Part shown: in pieces, positions 34,089 through 42,745 of the stretch | Layout: each line of letters opens with the position of its first letter | How positions within the stretch are numbered: position 1 is the first letter of the stretch | NCBI RefSeq assembly: GCF_000717025.1 | Contig: NZ_JNXG01000011.1 | Location: 124,001 to 188,000 of the forward strand | DNA length: 64,000 nucleotides | Direction of reading: 5' to 3' | From: Streptomyces atroolivaceus | GTDB taxonomy: Bacteria > Actinomycetota > Actinomycetes > Streptomycetales > Streptomycetaceae | Translations under genes and position numbers: made by a program | Notes under the pieces: model-generated | The model's input: the letters and a program-made list of their open reading frames with translations, nothing else | Databases searched by the model: none | What the model was told of the DNA's origin: nothing

Positions 34089-36098
34089 TCAGTGCTCGTG
34101 GACGACGGCCACCTCCAGGGCGGGCACCGTGAGCCGTCCCGATACGTCCTGGCCACGCAGGAGTTCGCGTCCGGCAGCGGGTACGTCGACGTCACGTTCC
34201 GTGTGGTTGACGAGGAAGAGGAAGCCGGTGCCGTCGTCGGCGCGCCGGCGCACGGCCTCGACTCCCTGCGGGAGGCCGGCCACCGCCGGTGCCACGTCCG
34301 CCTCGGCGAGCAGGGCGTCGACGAGGCCTGCGACTCCGTCGCCGTCGGGGCGGGTCGCGACGTACCAGGCGTGACCGCTGCCGACGCTGTGGCGGGTGAC
34401 GGCGGGCAGTCCGGCGAGGGGGCCGTCGGCCCAGGTGCGTACCGCCTCCGCTCCCTCGAGACGGGTCTTCTCACTCCACAGGTCGGCACGGGTACCGTCG
34501 TCCAGGGTGAGCACTTCGCCTTCCTGGAGCGGGTGGAACTCCTCGGAACGTACGCCGAGCAGGTCACGGAAGGCGCCGGGGTAGCCGCCGAGCCGTACGT
34601 GGTCGTGTTCGTCCACGATGCCGCTGAAGAAGGTGACGAGGACACTGGCGCCCGCGTGTGCGGCCTCCGCGATGCGTGCGGCGTCCTGGTCGTCCACCGT
34701 GTACAGAGTGGGCACGATCACGGCCCGGTACCCGGTCAGGTCGTTCCTCGCCGACACGATGTCGACGGTGACGCCGCGCTTCCACAGTGCGCCGTACCAG
34801 CGCATGGCCTCGCCCGTGTAGCTGAGGTCATGAGTGGGGTGACCGTCCATCTCGGAGCCCCACCAGGAGGGGTAGTCGAAGACGAGGGCCACGTCCGCCG
34901 TGACGCGGCTCCCCCGGACCGGTGCCAGGGACCGGAGGCGCCGCCCGAGCTCCAGGGTGTTGCGCCACACGTCGGAGTCCTGTCCCGCGTGCGGGAGCAT
35001 CGCGGAGTGGTACTTCTCGGCGCCCGCGGCGGACTGCCGCCACTGGAAGAACATCACGGCGTCCGCCCCTCGCGCCACGTGGGCGAGCGAGTTGCGCAGC
35101 ATTTCCCCGGCGCGCTTGGCACCGTTCCGGGGCTGCCAGTTGACCGCCGACGTCGAGTGCTCCATCAGCATCCACGGTGCCCCGCCGGCGACCCCCCGGC
35201 TCAGGTCGGCGCTGAAGGCGAGACCGATGTGGGCCTCGGGGTCCCGGGAGGTGAGGTAGTGGTCGTTGGCCACCACGTCCATGTCGCCGGACCAGGAGAA
35301 GTAGTCCAGCCACTTGTTGGCGGTGGTCATCATGAAGTTCGTCGTGGTCGGCACGTGCGGGGTGACTTCGCGCAGCACGTCGCGCAGAGCGCGGTAGTGC
35401 ACGAGTTGTTCGTCGGAGGAGAAGCGCGCGAAATCGAGCTGCTGGGTCGGATTGACGAAGGTGGGGGCGGATCTCGGCGGCAGGATCTCCTCGAAGGAGT
35501 CGTACCGCTGGGACCAGAAGGCGGTTCCCCAGGCGGTGTTGAGTGCGTCGACGGTGTCGTAACGGGCCTGCAGCCAGATGCGGAAGGCCTCGGCGGCGGC
35601 GTCCGAGTAGTCGTGGGGCACATGGCAGCCGAGTTCGTTGTCGACATGCCAGAGGGCGACCGCGGGATGGTCGCGGTAGCGCTCGGCCATCCGGCGGGTC
35701 ATCCGCAGGGCGTAGTCGCGGAACACCGGTGAGGAGACCGCGTAGGACTGCCTGGAACCCTGGTGGAGGACGGTGCCGTCGGCGAGTTCGGGCAGGATCT
35801 CCGGGTGCTTGCGCGTGAGCCACGGCGGCGGCGACGCGGTCGCGGTGGCCAACGCGACGCCTATGCCGGCGGCGTGCAGCCTGTCGAGCACCGCGTCCAG
35901 CCAGCCGAAGTCGAACTCTCCCTCACGTGGCTCGAGTTGCGCCCAGGAGAAGATGGCGACGCTGACGAGACCGACACCGGCCTCCTTCATGAGCTCGACG
36001 TCTTCCAGCTGGACGTCCAGCGGCCACTGCTCGGGGTTGTAGTCACCCCCGTAGAGGATCCCGTCGGCGTGCAGGGGCCAGGGGCGTTCGGTCGTCAT
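34089..36098 (-). CDS. GH42-family beta-galactosidase
   Basis: 669 residues from ATG 36098, with GAGGACGGA upstream. Catalytic TIM barrel: GGDYNPEQWP at the N-terminus, acid/base Glu155 in WHVDNELG, nucleophile Glu313 in LMEHSTSAVNWQPRN. A trimerisation domain (~residues 395-600) and a small C-terminal beta domain follow (VNHTERDVDVP). No signal peptide, so it acts in the cytoplasm, hydrolysing terminal beta-galactosides imported by the cell. It is divergent from a LacI regulator 695 bases away, which probably represses it. No sugar transporter is adjacent. Confidence 0.92.
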   Translation of the reverse strand: MTTERPWPLHADGILYGGDYNPEQWPLDVQLEDVELMKEAGVGLVSVAIFSWAQLEPREGEFDFGWLDAVLDRLHAAGIGVALATATASPPPWLTRKHPEILPELADGTVLHQGSRQSYAVSSPVFRDYALRMTRRMAERYRDHPAVALWHVDNELGCHVPHDYSDAAAEAFRIWLQARYDTVDALNTAWGTAFWSQRYDSFEEILPPRSAPTFVNPTQQLDFARFSSDEQLVHYRALRDVLREVTPHVPTTTNFMMTTANKWLDYFSWSGDMDVVANDHYLTSRDPEAHIGLAFSADLSRGVAGGAPWMLMEHSTSAVNWQPRNGAKRAGEMLRNSLAHVARGADAVMFFQWRQSAAGAEKYHSAMLPHAGQDSDVWRNTLELGRRLRSLAPVRGSRVTADVALVFDYPSWWGSEMDGHPTHDLSYTGEAMRWYGALWKRGVTVDIVSARNDLTGYRAVIVPTLYTVDDQDAARIAEAAHAGASVLVTFFSGIVDEHDHVRLGGYPGAFRDLLGVRSEEFHPLQEGEVLTLDDGTRADLWSEKTRLEGAEAVRTWADGPLAGLPAVTRHSVGSGHAWYVATRPDGDGVAGLVDALLAEADVAPAVAGLPQGVEAVRRRADDGTGFLFLVNHTERDVDVPAAGRELLRGQDVSGRLTVPALEVAVVHEH

Positions 36099-36303
36099 TC
36101 TGATCCGTCCTCGTGCGGGCACGCGGGGGTCATCCCCGGTGCCGGTTGGTGTGCCGTGCGTCCAGCGGCCGCCTCACGGGCGGGAAGAGACCTGTTCAGC
36201 GGGCCGACTCGGCCTGTCCGCCGCCTTGTCGGCGGACCCGGTGGAGCGAGGCGGAAGAGCGGGAGACGCCGCCGCCCCCCATCCGTCCGAAGCAGGCGAC
36301 CAC

Positions 36304-36447
36304 GGTGCGGACTTCCAGGGGCGGGAAGCAGCGGGGCCGACCGGGTAGCTTGTAACGTTTCAGGTGGAGACGGACGTGGAACTCACGCATCACTCCTCCT
36401 GGCTGTCGGGAGCGTTCCGCGCGGACTCGCCCCTGGAAGTCCGCACC
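36304..36447. repeat. Perfect 20-base inverted repeat around a 104-base loop
   Basis: GGTGCGGACTTCCAGGGGCG at 36304-36323 is the exact reverse complement of 36428-36447. The interior contains CACTCCTCCTGG. The arrangement suits a small mobile element, a cruciform or a structured RNA. I recognise no family. Confidence 0.85.
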
Positions 36448-36599
36448 GATGCGAGCCTCACCCCCGCACGGTTCGTACACCACGCGTCCCGGTTGGACAA
36501 AGCCCGTCTGCGGAGGGTCTGTTCGGACTGCGCGGAGAACGTTCCGGCAGTGTCCCCGCCGCATGGTTCCCGCTCCACCAGGAGCCTAGGCACTCAAGA

Positions 36600-36615
36600 A
36601 TGTTGACGTCAACAT
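36600..36615. promoter_or_regulatory. LacI-type operator palindrome
   Basis: ATGTTGACGTCAACAT is a perfect 16-base palindrome with a central CG and TTGAC/GTCAA arms, typical of LacI-family operators. It is 179 bases upstream of the LacI gene, in the divergent region leading to the beta-galactosidase. It is the best candidate site for the adjacent regulator. Confidence 0.75.
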
Positions 36616-36793
36616 CCCTGTACGCGGAAATGCGGAACCGCGCCGGCCTCAGCGAGTGCCCTGACGGCAGCCCATGACCCTGCGGACTCGGCGCACCCCG
36701 GGCACACTTCCGCCCCACCGGTTTCGGAGGCGTGTGCTCGCATACCCTGGCGGAGATCACGTCCCACTCGGTGGACGACGCCCGGAGGAGGCC

Positions 36794-37870
36794 ATGGACG
36801 GCGTGCGAGCAGAATCCGGGCAGGGGCGGCAGCGAAGGCGTGAGGCGTCCATCGACGACGTGGCACGGCTGGCCGGCGTCTCGGGTCAGACGGTCTCACG
36901 CGTCGCCAACGGCCGCAGCAACGTGGGCGCCGCGACCCGGGAGCGGGTGCTGGCCGCCATGAGCGAGCTGGGATACCGCCCCAACAGCGCGGCCCGTGCC
37001 CTGCGGTCAGGCCGGTTCCGCAGCATCGGCGTCATCGTGTTCACCCTCCACTCCTACGGGAATCTGCGGACGCTGGAGGCGGTGGCCGCTGCGGCCACCG
37101 AGCGGCGTTACACCATCACTCTCATGCCGTTGACGCGGCCCACCCACGCCGATGTGGGTGCGGCCCTCGACCGGCTGGTCGAGCAGGCGGTCGACGGCGT
37201 CATCCTGCTCGTCGAGTCACACCTGGCCGGGACGGACGGGGCGGGGCTCCGCCGGGGAATCCCCCTGGTCGTGGTGGACTCCTGGTCGGCCGATCGGCCC
37301 GCCGTGGTGGACACCGACCAGTTCACAGGCGCACGCCTGGCGACGGAGCACCTCCTGGATCTGGGCCATGAGACCGTCCGGCACGTTGCCGGGCCCCGGG
37401 ACTCCTACTCCGCCGGCCTGCGCCTGCAGGGCTGGCGTGACACCCTGCGGGCCCGCGGCCGGCCTGTGCCCGAGCCGATTCACGGTGACTGGTACTCCGA
37501 CTCCGGCTACGCCGCCGGGCAGCGGCTCGCCGCCGAGCCGGGCCTGACTGCCGTCTTCGCCGCGAACGACCAGATGGCTCTGGGGGTACTGCGCGCGCTG
37601 ACGGAAGCACGGCTGCGCGTACCTCAGGACGTGAGCGTCGCCGGTTTCGACGACATGCCGGAAGCCAGGAACTTCGTCCCTCCCCTGACGACCGTCCACC
37701 AGGACTTCACGGCTGTCGGCGCCACAGCCGTGCACGCGCTCGTCCAGGAGATCGAGGGCGGGCCGCCCGCGGAGTACAAGGAGATCACCCCCAGGCTGAC
37801 TGTCCGGGCCAGTACGGGCGAACCGGCCGTCCGCCGGCCGGGCACCTCCCTCCCCGCCGCCGGAGGCTGA
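36794..37870 (+). CDS. LacI-family transcriptional regulator
   Basis: 358 residues from ATG 36794, with GGAGGAGG just upstream. The N-terminal helix-turn-helix and hinge read ASIDDVARLAGVSGQTVSRV, ANGRSNVGAATRERVLAAM and LGYRPNSAARALRSG. The periplasmic-binding-protein-like effector domain follows (SIGVIVFTLHSYGN, AVFAANDQMALGVLRAL, DVSVAGFDDMPEA). It should repress sugar genes until an inducer binds; the nearest target is the divergent GH42 beta-galactosidase. A second, truncated LacI fragment follows directly after its stop codon. Confidence 0.92.
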   Translation: MDGVRAESGQGRQRRREASIDDVARLAGVSGQTVSRVANGRSNVGAATRERVLAAMSELGYRPNSAARALRSGRFRSIGVIVFTLHSYGNLRTLEAVAAAATERRYTITLMPLTRPTHADVGAALDRLVEQAVDGVILLVESHLAGTDGAGLRRGIPLVVVDSWSADRPAVVDTDQFTGARLATEHLLDLGHETVRHVAGPRDSYSAGLRLQGWRDTLRARGRPVPEPIHGDWYSDSGYAAGQRLAAEPGLTAVFAANDQMALGVLRALTEARLRVPQDVSVAGFDDMPEARNFVPPLTTVHQDFTAVGATAVHALVQEIEGGPPAEYKEITPRLTVRASTGEPAVRRPGTSLPAAGG

Positions 37871-38044
37871 GTGGACGTCCGCCCTGCCGTGGACGTCCAC
37901 TCGGCCGCCCTGACGATCACCTGCCACTCGGACTCCGGGATGCAGAACGCCACCCGCGCGCGGATCGGCGCCGCGATCGACGAGCTCGGCTACCGGCCCA
38001 ACCTCACGGCACGGGCCATGCGCACCCACCGGGCGGGCCTCTGA
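37871..38044 (+). pseudogene. LacI helix-turn-helix fragment
   Basis: This frame begins immediately after the LacI stop. It contains ATRARIGAAIDELGYRPN and LTARAMRTHRAGL, the second half of a LacI DNA-binding domain and hinge, then stops. The recognition helix and effector domain are absent, so it is a remnant of another LacI gene. A perfect palindrome GTGGACGTCCAC lies at 37889-37900. Confidence 0.65.
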
Positions 38045-38084
38045 TCACGGAGCTGCGGCGCGACAGACCGGCCGGGGGCGCGCT

Positions 38085-38741
38085 TCACGAGCGCCGGCCG
38101 CCCGGAGCTGTCCGTGGGCGCGGAGTCTGCCGCGGCCACGGCATGCCGGCCTGCTCCGACGCGGCCGACCGGAGCGCCTCCGCCAGGATCCCTCCCGGGT
38201 AGGTGCCGAACTCGGGGAACTGTCGGCGGTGGTGGCAGGACCAGTAGCTCACCATGCGCCGTTCGGTCCGGGCGAAGTATGAAGGATTCCGGGCGACGAA
38301 CTCTCCGTACAGCTTGCGCCGGCACGAACCCGGCACACCGAGGTCGGTCAGCCCATGGAGGATCGTCTCCAGGATCTCCACGACGTACTCGCCCGCCAGT
38401 TGCACGACGAACGGAACCACCCACGGCTCGCTCGACCCGACGATCACGCCCAGACGGCGTTGGCGGACCCTGCCGTCGTGGTGCCGGGAGTACAGGCAAT
38501 GCAGGATCACCTGCTGTGTCCCGGTGAGGGATCGCTCCGGTTCGCCGCCGGGCTCGTCGTGGTGGATCCGTGAGGGGAGAGCGATCCGCACGCCCTCCAC
38601 TTCGACGGGAAGGGGGCCAGCCCGCAGGACACGCGCATCCGGCATGATCGGCAGAACGGCCCGCACGTCCTCGGCAAGCCGGGCCGGGAACGCCGCGACG
38701 AGTGCCTCGGAGGGGGCCGACGAGGCCTGCGGTCGCTGCAC
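38085..38741 (-). CDS. Hypothetical protein
   Basis: 218 residues from GTG 38741. A -10-like TACCCT at 38753-38748 lies six bases before the GTG and there is no ribosome binding site, pointing to a leaderless transcript. I do not recognise a family. Visible features are PLPVEVEGVRIALPSRIHH, GTQQVILHCLYSRHHDGRVR, QLAGEYVVEILETILHGL, CRRKLYGEFVARNPSYFART and SYWSCHHRRQFPEFGTYPGG. It is soluble, with no signal or membrane span, and has several conserved-looking Cys/His residues near the C-terminus. Codon bias supports a real gene. Confidence 0.75.
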   Translation of the reverse strand: MQRPQASSAPSEALVAAFPARLAEDVRAVLPIMPDARVLRAGPLPVEVEGVRIALPSRIHHDEPGGEPERSLTGTQQVILHCLYSRHHDGRVRQRRLGVIVGSSEPWVVPFVVQLAGEYVVEILETILHGLTDLGVPGSCRRKLYGEFVARNPSYFARTERRMVSYWSCHHRRQFPEFGTYPGGILAEALRSAASEQAGMPWPRQTPRPRTAPGGRRS

Positions 38742-38962
38742 GGAACCAGGGTAACGGGGCGCCCTCTCCGCACCCCGCCCCCGCCCGGCGGTGGATGGGC
38801 GGCATGAGACGTCCGGGCCCCCACGCGTCACCCCGTGCGGGTTCCCGGTGGGGGAAGAGGTGATCAACCGCGGAGCGACCGGCCCGTCATGCCGCTCCCC
38901 GGCCGCAATGCCTGCCCCGTCGGAGCGTGCTCCTCGGAAGCCGGACCGGGCTGAGCGTCGCG

Positions 38963-40759
38963 TCACCGCGGCTGCGCGGGCTGCAGCCCCGCGTACACAC
39001 CGCCCGCGTTCAGCAGTTCCTCGTGGGTCCCCACCTCGGCGATCCTGCCGTCCTCCATGGCCACGATGCGGTCGGCACCCCGGATCGTGGAGAGCCGGTG
39101 GGCGACGACGAAGACGGTCCGGCCGTGCACGAGCCGGGTGAGTGCCTCCTGGACGAGGGCCTCGGAACGGTTGTCGAGTGCGGAGGTGGCCTCGTCGAGC
39201 ACCAGGATCCTCGGATCACGGATCAGCGCCCTGGCAATGGCCAGGCGCTGCTTCTGACCGCCCGACAACTGTGCGCCGCGCTCCCCGATGACCGAGTCCA
39301 GGCCACGCGGGAGACCGTTCACGAACTCCAGCGCGTTGGCATCCCGGAGGGCGCGCATCAGCGTCTCCTCGTCCGAGTCCCCCATGCCGTACGTGACGTT
39401 GTCACGGATGCTGCCCTCGAAGAGGATCGACTCCTGGGGCACCACGGACAGGAAGCGCCGGTAGCTCCGGAGGTCGAGCCCTGCCATGTCGGTGCCGTCG
39501 AGGAGGATGCGGCCCGAGGTGGGCCGGATGAAGCCGATGAGCAGGTTGAGCACCGTGGACTTGCCGGCACCCGACGCGCCGACGAGCGCGATGGTCTCCC
39601 CCGGCCGTGCGGAGAGGGTGAACCCGTCGACCGCCGGCTCCCCGTTCTCGTAGGCGAATCCGACCTCCTCGAAGTCGATGCGGCCCACGACGCTCTCGAC
39701 CCGCGCCTTGCCCGCGTTGTTCTCCAGGTCGGGCGCCTGCAGCACCTCACCGGCCGAACGCACCGACTCCAGCCCCTTGGTCAGGATGGGAGCCAGACCC
39801 AGCAGGGTCGTCACGGAACCCGTCAGCACCGTGAAGAAGGAGCTGAGCATCACGACGTCCCCGGGGGTGACGGCCATCCACCCGTGGTAGGCAACCAGGG
39901 CGGAGCCCGTCAGGCACAGGACGCCGAGCGTGTTGAGGATGACCCAGGCCAGCGATCCGAAGCGGCCGTTGATCACGTCCAGGCGCATCCCGGCCGCGAA
40001 CACCTGGCGCAGCGACCCGTCGACCCGGCCGAGCGCGGTACGTTCCAGGCCGTGGGCGCGGGTGATGGGGATGAGAGTGGTCATCTCCCCGACCCGGGAG
40101 GAGAGTTGCTCGACCTCGCGGCGGAAGGACTCGTTGTGGCTGCGCAGCCGCCCCCGGAGTTTCATCACGAGGAAGCCGGAGGCGGGCACCACGACGAGGA
40201 AGACGGGCAGGAACTCGGGCACGCGCACACCGATGACGACGAGCCCGCCGATCAGCGTGACGACCGCGCCGAGGCCCATGTCGGAACTCTGCTGGACCAT
40301 CTGTTCCACGGCTTCGACGTCGCGGACCACTTTGGCCTGCAGCACGCTCGAACTCACCCGTGAGTGATAGCCGATGGACAGTTGCTGCATCCGGCGGCAG
40401 AGTGCCGAGCGCAGAGTCGTGCCCATACGCCGGATGCTGCCCGCGAGGCACCGTACGTACCACTGGTGGAGCGGATAATTGATCAGGAGGATGAACAGCA
40501 GGACGCCGCTCGCCTTCCAGATGCCCGACTCGGGACCGTGCTGGACGACCACGTCGAGGACGGTGGCGGTGATCAGCGGCAGGAGCCAGATGGGGCTGTG
40601 CTTCACGACGAAGATGGCGACCGCCAGGGCCAGCCGACCACGGTCGGGGCGGAAGAGGTGACCGAGGGTGCGGACCGGGTTCTCACCGCGGTAGCGGTGA
40701 TCGAGGTGGTCGAAGGGCGCCGGGGGTTCGGCGGAAGAGGGTGAAAGCGCTTTCTTCAT
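38963..40759 (-). CDS. ABC exporter, fused permease–ATPase
   Basis: 598 residues from ATG 40759. A six-helix type I exporter domain lies at ~45-330 (SPIWLLPLITATVLDVVV, SSDMGLGAVVTLIGGLVVIG). The nucleotide-binding domain is at ~355-590: Walker A GASGAGKST, signature LSGGQKQR, Walker B ILVLDEATSALD, H-loop VAHRLS. It works as a homo- or heterodimer; no partner gene is adjacent. Substrate unknown; lipids, peptides or drugs are typical. A LacI-type palindrome overlaps codons 2-6, so carbon-source repression is likely. No strong ribosome binding site precedes the ATG. Confidence 0.9.
   Translation of the reverse strand: MKKALSPSSAEPPAPFDHLDHRYRGENPVRTLGHLFRPDRGRLALAVAIFVVKHSPIWLLPLITATVLDVVVQHGPESGIWKASGVLLFILLINYPLHQWYVRCLAGSIRRMGTTLRSALCRRMQQLSIGYHSRVSSSVLQAKVVRDVEAVEQMVQQSSDMGLGAVVTLIGGLVVIGVRVPEFLPVFLVVVPASGFLVMKLRGRLRSHNESFRREVEQLSSRVGEMTTLIPITRAHGLERTALGRVDGSLRQVFAAGMRLDVINGRFGSLAWVILNTLGVLCLTGSALVAYHGWMAVTPGDVVMLSSFFTVLTGSVTTLLGLAPILTKGLESVRSAGEVLQAPDLENNAGKARVESVVGRIDFEEVGFAYENGEPAVDGFTLSARPGETIALVGASGAGKSTVLNLLIGFIRPTSGRILLDGTDMAGLDLRSYRRFLSVVPQESILFEGSIRDNVTYGMGDSDEETLMRALRDANALEFVNGLPRGLDSVIGERGAQLSGGQKQRLAIARALIRDPRILVLDEATSALDNRSEALVQEALTRLVHGRTVFVVAHRLSTIRGADRIVAMEDGRIAEVGTHEELLNAGGVYAGLQPAQPR
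40743..40754. promoter_or_regulatory. LacI-type palindrome inside the first codons of the ABC exporter
   Basis: GAAAGCGCTTTC, a perfect 12-base palindrome, overlaps codons 2-6 of the exporter gene (start 40759). The same core is found at 26772-26783 upstream of the glucose dehydrogenase gene. A repressor bound here could block elongation or initiation. Confidence 0.6.
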
Positions 40760-41081
40760 GAGATCATCCCACCCGCTCCCGCCGCTGCCGACAACCCCCG
40801 TCCACGGGAAGAGACAGGGAGCGGGCGGCGACCGGTACCCGGCCTTTCCGCCCCGCAGCCACCCTCCGGGAACGCGCCATCCGGGCCGCATCCCCGCCGT
40901 CGACCGGCCCCGCACATGCCCTCCGCGGGCGCTCCGGGGGCGTTCCGGGGGCGTTCCGGGGGCGCTCCGAGGGCTGAACGTCGAGTCCGGCAGCTCTTCA
41001 CCGGCCTGCGCTCCGGAACCGCGATCGATATCTTTCCGGGTCACGCTGCGTAATACCTCGTCCACCGGGTATCGGGCCGGG
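40760..41081. other. Divergent intergenic region with 11-bp repeats
   Basis: No gene. Four 11-base units, consensus GGGGGCGTTCC, run through 40925-40968 (the outer two carry GCGCTCC in place of GCGTTCC). Promoters for the ABC exporter (left) and the small membrane protein (right) should lie here. Confidence 0.6.
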
Positions 41082-41387
41082 ATGTTCAGATATAGGCGCG
41101 TACGAGTTCTGACCGTCCTGCTCGGTGGCTGGGTGGCGCTGACCGCCGTGGAACGGTGGGCGGAGCAGGCACCGTGGCCGGACGCCGTCCTGGGCGGACT
41201 CCTGTGGGCGTGCGTGGTGGCAGGCGTCTGGTGGTTCGCCGAGTGGACCCAGTCACCGCTGCGCACCGCACGTGAGTACGCCGCGGCACGCCGGACGAAG
41301 GACGAGGCACCTCACGGGCGGGTCCCGGACGCCCCGGTCACTCCCGACGCCCCTCGGCCTGATTCCTCCACGCCTTCACGACGCTGA
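41082..41387 (+). CDS. Small two-span membrane protein, unknown function
   Basis: 101 residues from ATG 41082. The N-terminus is basic (FRYRRVRVL) and is followed by a hydrophobic span, VLTVLLGGWVALTAVE. A second span is AVLGGLLWACVVAGVWWFAE, and the C-terminal tail is hydrophilic and proline-rich. Codon bias is good but the ribosome binding site is weak. I do not recognise the family. The 3' end is followed 29 bases later by a strong bidirectional hairpin. Confidence 0.65.
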   Translation: MFRYRRVRVLTVLLGGWVALTAVERWAEQAPWPDAVLGGLLWACVVAGVWWFAEWTQSPLRTAREYAAARRTKDEAPHGRVPDAPVTPDAPRPDSSTPSRR

Positions 41388-41415
41388 CTTCCGCGCCGGC
41401 TTCCGGCTCTACGAC

Positions 41416-41466
41416 AGACGTGACCGCCCGCGCGCACCCCGGAAGTGCGCACGGGCGGTCACGTCT
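41416..41466. terminator. Bidirectional hairpin terminator
   Basis: A 21-base stem (41416-41436 with 41446-41466) with one mismatch and a 9-base loop CCCCGGAAG. Arms begin AGACGTGACCGCCCG. It lies between convergent genes ending at 41387 (plus) and 41500 (minus). Confidence 0.9.
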
Positions 41467-41499
41467 GCGGGGAATCAGCCCCCGGCGAACGGGCCGTGG

Positions 41500-41943
41500 T
41501 CACACGCCTCGAGGGCCGTCACCCGCCGCAGTGGACTCGGCGAGCTTCTGGAACTCGCCCAGGTCGTAATTGGCCAGCGCCGAGTCCAGGTTGGTCAGGG
41601 CACCCAGGTGTTCGACGAATCCGGTGGGGTCGTACTCGATCTGCAGGGCGACCCGGCTCGAGGTGTCGTCGAGCCGGTGGAAGGTGACCACACCCGCGTG
41701 ATGCACACCCTCGATGGTCTTCCAGGCGATCCGCTCCTGCGGGACGACCTCGGTGAGCTCCGCGACGAAGCCCTTGTCGGCGCCCGGCAGGGACAACTGC
41801 CAGGAGAACCGGCGCTCGTCCATCGGATCGACCCGCCGAACGTGGCTCAGGAACTTCGGCCACTGCGTCACATCACTCCAGAGAGCCCAGGTGACGCTGA
41901 CGGGCGCCTTGATGTCGACGGTTTCGACGAGGGAGGAGGACAT
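41500..41943 (-). CDS. SRPBCC-family protein (polyketide cyclase/START-like)
   Basis: 147 residues from ATG 41943. The helix-grip fold is seen in ETVDIKAPVSVTWALWSDVT, QWPKFLSHVRRVDPMDE, RFSWQLSLPGADKGF, AELTEVVPQERIAWKT and VTFHRLDDTSSRVALQIEYD. Such proteins bind small hydrophobic ligands or act as cyclases or dehydratases; substrate cannot be told. GAAGGGG about 11 bases upstream is a weak ribosome binding site. The cupin gene upstream on the same strand is separated by a strong hairpin. Confidence 0.85.
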   Translation of the reverse strand: MSSSLVETVDIKAPVSVTWALWSDVTQWPKFLSHVRRVDPMDERRFSWQLSLPGADKGFVAELTEVVPQERIAWKTIEGVHHAGVVTFHRLDDTSSRVALQIEYDPTGFVEHLGALTNLDSALANYDLGEFQKLAESTAAGDGPRGV

Positions 41944-41980
41944 AAGGAAAACAACCCCTTCTTTCACTCGGTTATGCCTT

Positions 41981-42011
41981 GCGCTGCCGACTACCCGATA
42001 GTCGGCAGCGC
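41981..42011. terminator. Perfect 13-bp hairpin between cupin and SRPBCC genes
   Basis: GCGCTGCCGACTA (41981-41993) pairs with TAGTCGGCAGCGC (41999-42011) around CCCGA. It lies 38 bases upstream of the SRPBCC start and 106 bases downstream of the cupin stop. It could be the cupin terminator or a regulator operator. Confidence 0.7.
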
Positions 42012-42116
42012 ACGCATGGCCCTTCGCCTCCCGGCCACCGCCGGGCGGCACCCACGGCCGGGACGGTCGCCGCGCGGCTCGGGGCCCGGCTCACGACCGC
42101 CGGGCCCCGCCCGCGC

Positions 42117-42617
42117 TCACGAGGCCTCCAGTGCGGCGCGCCAGACCGCGCTTTCGACGTAGTGGTTGTCGAAGCGCTGGGCGGACTCGGCCATCTCCTG
42201 GGGGTCGGCCTCCCCTCGCATGACCCTGCCGAGCAGACGCAGGTACTCGAAGCGGTCCATGTGGCGGTCGAAGACGAACAGGACGTCCGCGGTGGAGCCG
42301 GGAGCAGCGGCGAAGGCGTGCGGGGTACGGGGCGGGACCGCGAGGAAGTCTCCCTCCCGCAGGACGGTCACCTCTTCGCCCACGAGCACGCGCAGGGCTC
42401 CGCCCAGCACGAAGAACAGCTCCGTCGCCTTCGTGTGGAAGTGGGCCGGTGCCCCCACCGCGCCCTCGGCGAAGGTGGACCGGTAGCTCGTGAAGCCGTC
42501 GTCCGTGTGACGGGCCTCGCCGAGCAGACGCATCGTGCTGCTCGGGTCGACACAGGTCTCGGCGTCGGCGTGGCGGGTGAGTACCGGAGGGAACGGAGTG
42601 GTCGTGTTCTCGGTCAT
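42117..42617 (-). CDS. Cupin-domain protein
   Basis: 166 residues. A single cupin beta-barrel with metal ligands in GAPAHFHTKATELFFVLGG (His, His, Glu) and in PPRTPHAFAA (His). The rest resembles quercetin-dioxygenase-like or storage cupins: TVLREGDFLAVPPRTPHAFA, DVLFVFDRHMDRFEYLRLLG. Probably a small metalloenzyme or sensor; the reaction cannot be assigned. ATG 42617 is the first start in the frame. Confidence 0.85.
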   Translation of the reverse strand: MTENTTTPFPPVLTRHADAETCVDPSSTMRLLGEARHTDDGFTSYRSTFAEGAVGAPAHFHTKATELFFVLGGALRVLVGEEVTVLREGDFLAVPPRTPHAFAAAPGSTADVLFVFDRHMDRFEYLRLLGRVMRGEADPQEMAESAQRFDNHYVESAVWRAALEAS

Positions 42618-42745
42618 GGCACGACTCTATGACCGAACCGGCCCAGCTCCGAGAGCCATTCGGACGCCAGGAACCTGGGCCAATCCTGGGTCGAAAGCGC
42701 GGCCCTGCGTTCCTTCTTCCTAGGCGGGATCGGCGACGTCAGCTT

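Larger units (their letters stand above)
36099..36793. promoter_or_regulatory. Long divergent region between GH42 and LacI genes
   Basis: About 700 bases without a convincing gene. It holds a perfect 20-base inverted repeat (36304-36323 and 36428-36447), a TTGTAACGTTTCAGG tract at 36351-36365, and the 16-base palindrome at 36600-36615. Short open frames here have poor codon bias and no ribosome binding sites. The spacing is much larger than a usual divergent sugar-regulator pair, so an insertion or an unannotated RNA is possible. Confidence 0.6.

Noticed and set aside
36364..36606. 80-residue frame between GH42 and LacI
   Set aside because: Poor codon bias, no ribosome binding site and overlap with the inverted repeat and operator.
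38842..38962. Antisense extensions of the hypothetical gene at 38085
   Set aside because: The frame is open upstream to 38966 but codon bias is poor there, and the leaderless -10 supports the GTG at 38741.
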